64,000 nucleotides of DNA from Mycobacterium sp. 1245111.1. Its GTDB lineage: Bacteria > Actinomycetota > Actinomycetes > Mycobacteriales > Mycobacteriaceae. The position numbers and the translations under genes were made by a program. The notes under the pieces are model-generated. The model searched no databases. It had not been told where the DNA came from and worked only from the letters and a program-made list of their open reading frames with translations. Positions 62,575-64,000 of this stretch are shown piece after piece; the first letter of the stretch is position 1; every line of letters begins with the position of its first letter. The stretch is from the NCBI RefSeq assembly GCF_001673405.1, contig NZ_LZLV01000026.1, forward strand, positions 56,983 to 120,982. The letters run 5' to 3'.

Positions 62575-62982
62575 ATGGGAATACTCACCCGATTACGCAG
62601 GCCGGGCGGGACGTCGCTGTACGCGCAGATCGGCGGCCGCGACGCCCTGGAAGTCGTCGTCGAGGATTTCTATTGCCGCGTTCTCGACGATGATCACCTG
62701 GCTGGCTTCTACGCCGGCTCGAACATGCGCTGCGTGAAGGCGCGGCAGGTCGAATTCCTCAGCGCCGTGCTCGGCGGCCCTGGACCCTACACTGGCCCGT
62801 CGATGCGGCAGGTGCACGAGGGCCGCGGCATCACGATGCATCATTTTGCCATGGTGGCAGCGCATTTGGCCGATTCGCTATGCGCGGCCGGGCTGCACCC
62901 CGACACGATTACCGCGATACTTCATGCCATTGCTCCGCTGGCCGACGAGATCGCATCGGAGGACATCACAGCGGCGGTGTGA
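62575..62982 (+). CDS. glbN: Truncated hemoglobin, group I
   Basis: It is a heme protein that oxidises nitric oxide to nitrate with bound oxygen. The 135-residue protein keeps the functional residues of M. tuberculosis trHbN: proximal H81 ([12 protein letters not shown]), B10 Y33 and E11 Q58. Residue 54 is Val where Leu is usual. The short pre-A segment [12 protein letters not shown] is present. Codon C34 and C53 add cysteines not in the M. tuberculosis form as I recall it. Divergent from the SDR operon. Counterpart: Rv1542c. Confidence 0.95.
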   Translation: MGILTRLRRPGGTSLYAQIGGRDALEVVVEDFYCRVLDDDHLAGFYAGSNMRCVKARQVEFLSAVLGGPGPYTGPSMRQVHEGRGITMHHFAMVAAHLADSLCAAGLHPDTITAILHAIAPLADEIASEDITAAV

Positions 62983-62998
62983 GTCCGCCCCCAAACTT

Positions 62999-63060
62999 CG
63001 CCGAGCGTGCGTTGTCTGCGAATAAGCGGCCTGGTTTATCGCGTGGCCGCACGCTCGGCG
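62999..63060. terminator. Large stem-loop after glbN
   Basis: A perfect 13-base inverted repeat (CGCCGAGCGTGCG at 62999-63011 and its complement at 63048-63060) encloses 36 bases. It lies 17 bases after the glbN stop. There is no U-tract. A rho-independent-like terminator or a dispersed mycobacterial palindrome are both possible. Confidence 0.55.
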
Positions 63061-63161
63061 GACCAGCTTCCCGAATCGGCCAACCCTGCCGAATTCCTTC
63101 GCTCGGCCTAAATTGAATGCCAGAGCCCGTCAGCGAAGAATCGGCAGAACGGAACCCGGCC

Positions 63162-63831
63162 ATGTTTTCCGGCGCTATCCGCCAGTTCCCCGTCGCGATG
63201 GTTGCCGTCGCCCTCGTTGCCGCATCCCCGATATCGCCCTGTCGGACGGCGTTCGCCGATCCCGCCCAGGACCAGAAATTCTTCGATCTCCTTGGCCAGA
63301 AGGAGATTCCGCCCGTCGACAACGCGAACAGCCTGATCACTTCAGCCAGACACGCGTGCGAGAAACTGGACAGCGGAATGCCGGTGGGCGACCTGGTGGA
63401 ACTGGTCAGGAACAACGGATTCGCCGAAAATCCGCTCACCCGACTGCAGCCACAAGACCGGATTACGCGAACCATCGACCAATTCCTCAGCGCCGCCGTC
63501 GAGGCCTACTGCCCCTACAACAAGGGCAAGATCGCATCGATTGCCGGCTACCGATCGACGCAACCACGCATCGAGTTGGTCTCGCTCGCCGTCCCCACCG
63601 GTGAGATTGCGCCGACAAAGCCGTTGCCGGTGCCCGCTCAGCCGCCGCCGATTCCCCAGGAAGTCGAACCGGCCCCGCAGCAACCGCCGCCTCCTGAGCC
63701 CCGGTACCGCCACAGCCGCGTTCTGGGACTTTGCCTGCTTCTACGTGGTCGCGGCGCTGATCACGTTCGGCGTCTACGTTCGTCGGACGTCCATCACCGC
63801 GGTCGGCGAGCCCGCGATGGCCGCAGCCTAG
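63162..63831 (+). pseudogene. DUF732 secreted/membrane protein with a probable 1-base frameshift
   Basis: The ATG at 63162 starts a signal peptide (ending TAFADP) and a DUF732 domain: QKFFDLLGQKEIPPVDNANSLI, HACEKLDSG, VEAYCPYNKGK with its two cysteines. A Pro-rich stretch ending PPPPEP follows. This frame then loses coding character and has no stop in the window. The next frame continues as GTATAAFWDFACFYVVAALITFGVYV and a stop at 63831, with strong third-position GC. One extra C in the CCCC run at 63699-63702 would explain the change. The repaired protein is about 222 aa with a C-terminal helix. Confidence 0.65.
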
Positions 63832-63996
63832 GGGGCCTAAGGGGCCAGCCGGATGTGGCCCGGCGGCGCCGGCTGCTCCGGAGTCGGGCTGGCCGGAGCC
63901 GTGCCGCCGTCCGCGCCGCCCCCGGGTGCCGGTGCGGCGGGAGCCTCGGGGGACGGTGCGGGCGCTTCGGGGGCTGGCCCCTTAGGCCCCCTAGGC
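63826..63996. repeat. 25-bp perfect inverted repeat at the window end
   Basis: Bases 63826-63850 and 63972-63996 are exact reverse complements, with 121 bases between. Both arms are built from CCTAGG, GGCCTAAGG and CCAGCC-type blocks and include the stop codons of the two genes meeting here. The right arm also lies inside the partial minus-strand gene. It could be a mobile-element end, a long-range terminator or an assembly artefact. Confidence 0.6.
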
Positions 63997-64000
63997 CGCC
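63837..64000 (-). CDS. 3' end of a gene for a Pro/Ala-rich protein
   Basis: The minus-strand frame is open from the window edge to TAG at 63837-63839. It encodes about 54 residues, including PAPEAPAPSPEAPAAPAPGGG and ending PPGHIRLAP. Such tails occur on secreted or cell-wall mycobacterial proteins. Nothing else can be said from this fragment, and low complexity makes the call uncertain. Confidence 0.4.
   Translation of the reverse strand, partial: RPRGPKGPAPEAPAPSPEAPAAPAPGGGADGGTAPASPTPEQPAPPGHIRLAP

Overview
The window is from a high-GC mycobacterium that is not of the tuberculosis complex. The evidence is the gene order lgt-trp-his-nad-bio-tre-ilvA-dnaE1-glbN. This follows the Mycobacterium tuberculosis Rv1614 to Rv1542c region, read backwards, almost gene for gene. 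Other mycobacterial marks are F420-dependent flavin/deazaflavin proteins, an MmpL transporter, many 4-base ATGA/GTGA overlaps, and several TAnnnT hexamers 6-7 bases before start codons, as expected for leaderless transcripts.

Layout. 1-6064 (minus): partial lgt, trpA, trpB, trpC, a Trp-associated membrane protein and trpE. 6125-6583: a BCP-type peroxiredoxin. 6580-13006 (minus): hisI, hisF, impA, hisA (PriA type), hisH, hisB, hisC, hisD. No trpF is seen, and PriA is expected to do that step. 13094-15210: a nitroreductase-family protein, then a zinc alcohol dehydrogenase divergent from a TetR regulator across a perfect 18-bp operator. 15229-19515: nadC-nadB-nadA divergent from the NrtR-type repressor across one inverted repeat that contains TATAAT. 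19578-22787: a lipase, a DUF2567 protein, the biotin synthase helper BsaP and bioB.

22990-31264 separates bioB from bioD-bioF-bioA. It holds a tiny membrane protein, a tightly coupled three-gene envelope operon of unknown function (12-13 TM protein with a duplicated W-H-x3-G-x-D motif, a His-rich cupredoxin-like lipoprotein, a 10-TM protein), then fdhD, a molybdopterin oxidoreductase and an NAD-dependent formate dehydrogenase. 31267-34919: a 2H phosphoesterase and bioD, bioF, bioA. 35006-44694: a membrane protein, a RipD-like inactive NlpC/P60 protein behind a structured leader, an acyltransferase-SGNH protein, and the glycogen/trehalose genes glgX-treY-treZ.

44735-64000: two small unknown proteins, ilvA, an F420-type nitroreductase, a DesA3-type desaturase, a FadD ligase, a methyltransferase, a MerR/PPOX/MBL module with a 24-bp palindrome, dnaE1, an MmpL transporter with an acidic repeat tail, an SRPBCC protein, two short-chain dehydrogenases, glbN, a frameshifted DUF732 gene and the end of a minus-strand gene.

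The most interesting points are the ripD leader, whose segments can form three mutually exclusive helices including one over the Shine-Dalgarno site (a riboswitch-like layout), and the uncharacterised envelope operon at 23273-26840. No rRNA, tRNA, CRISPR array or insertion sequence was recognised.
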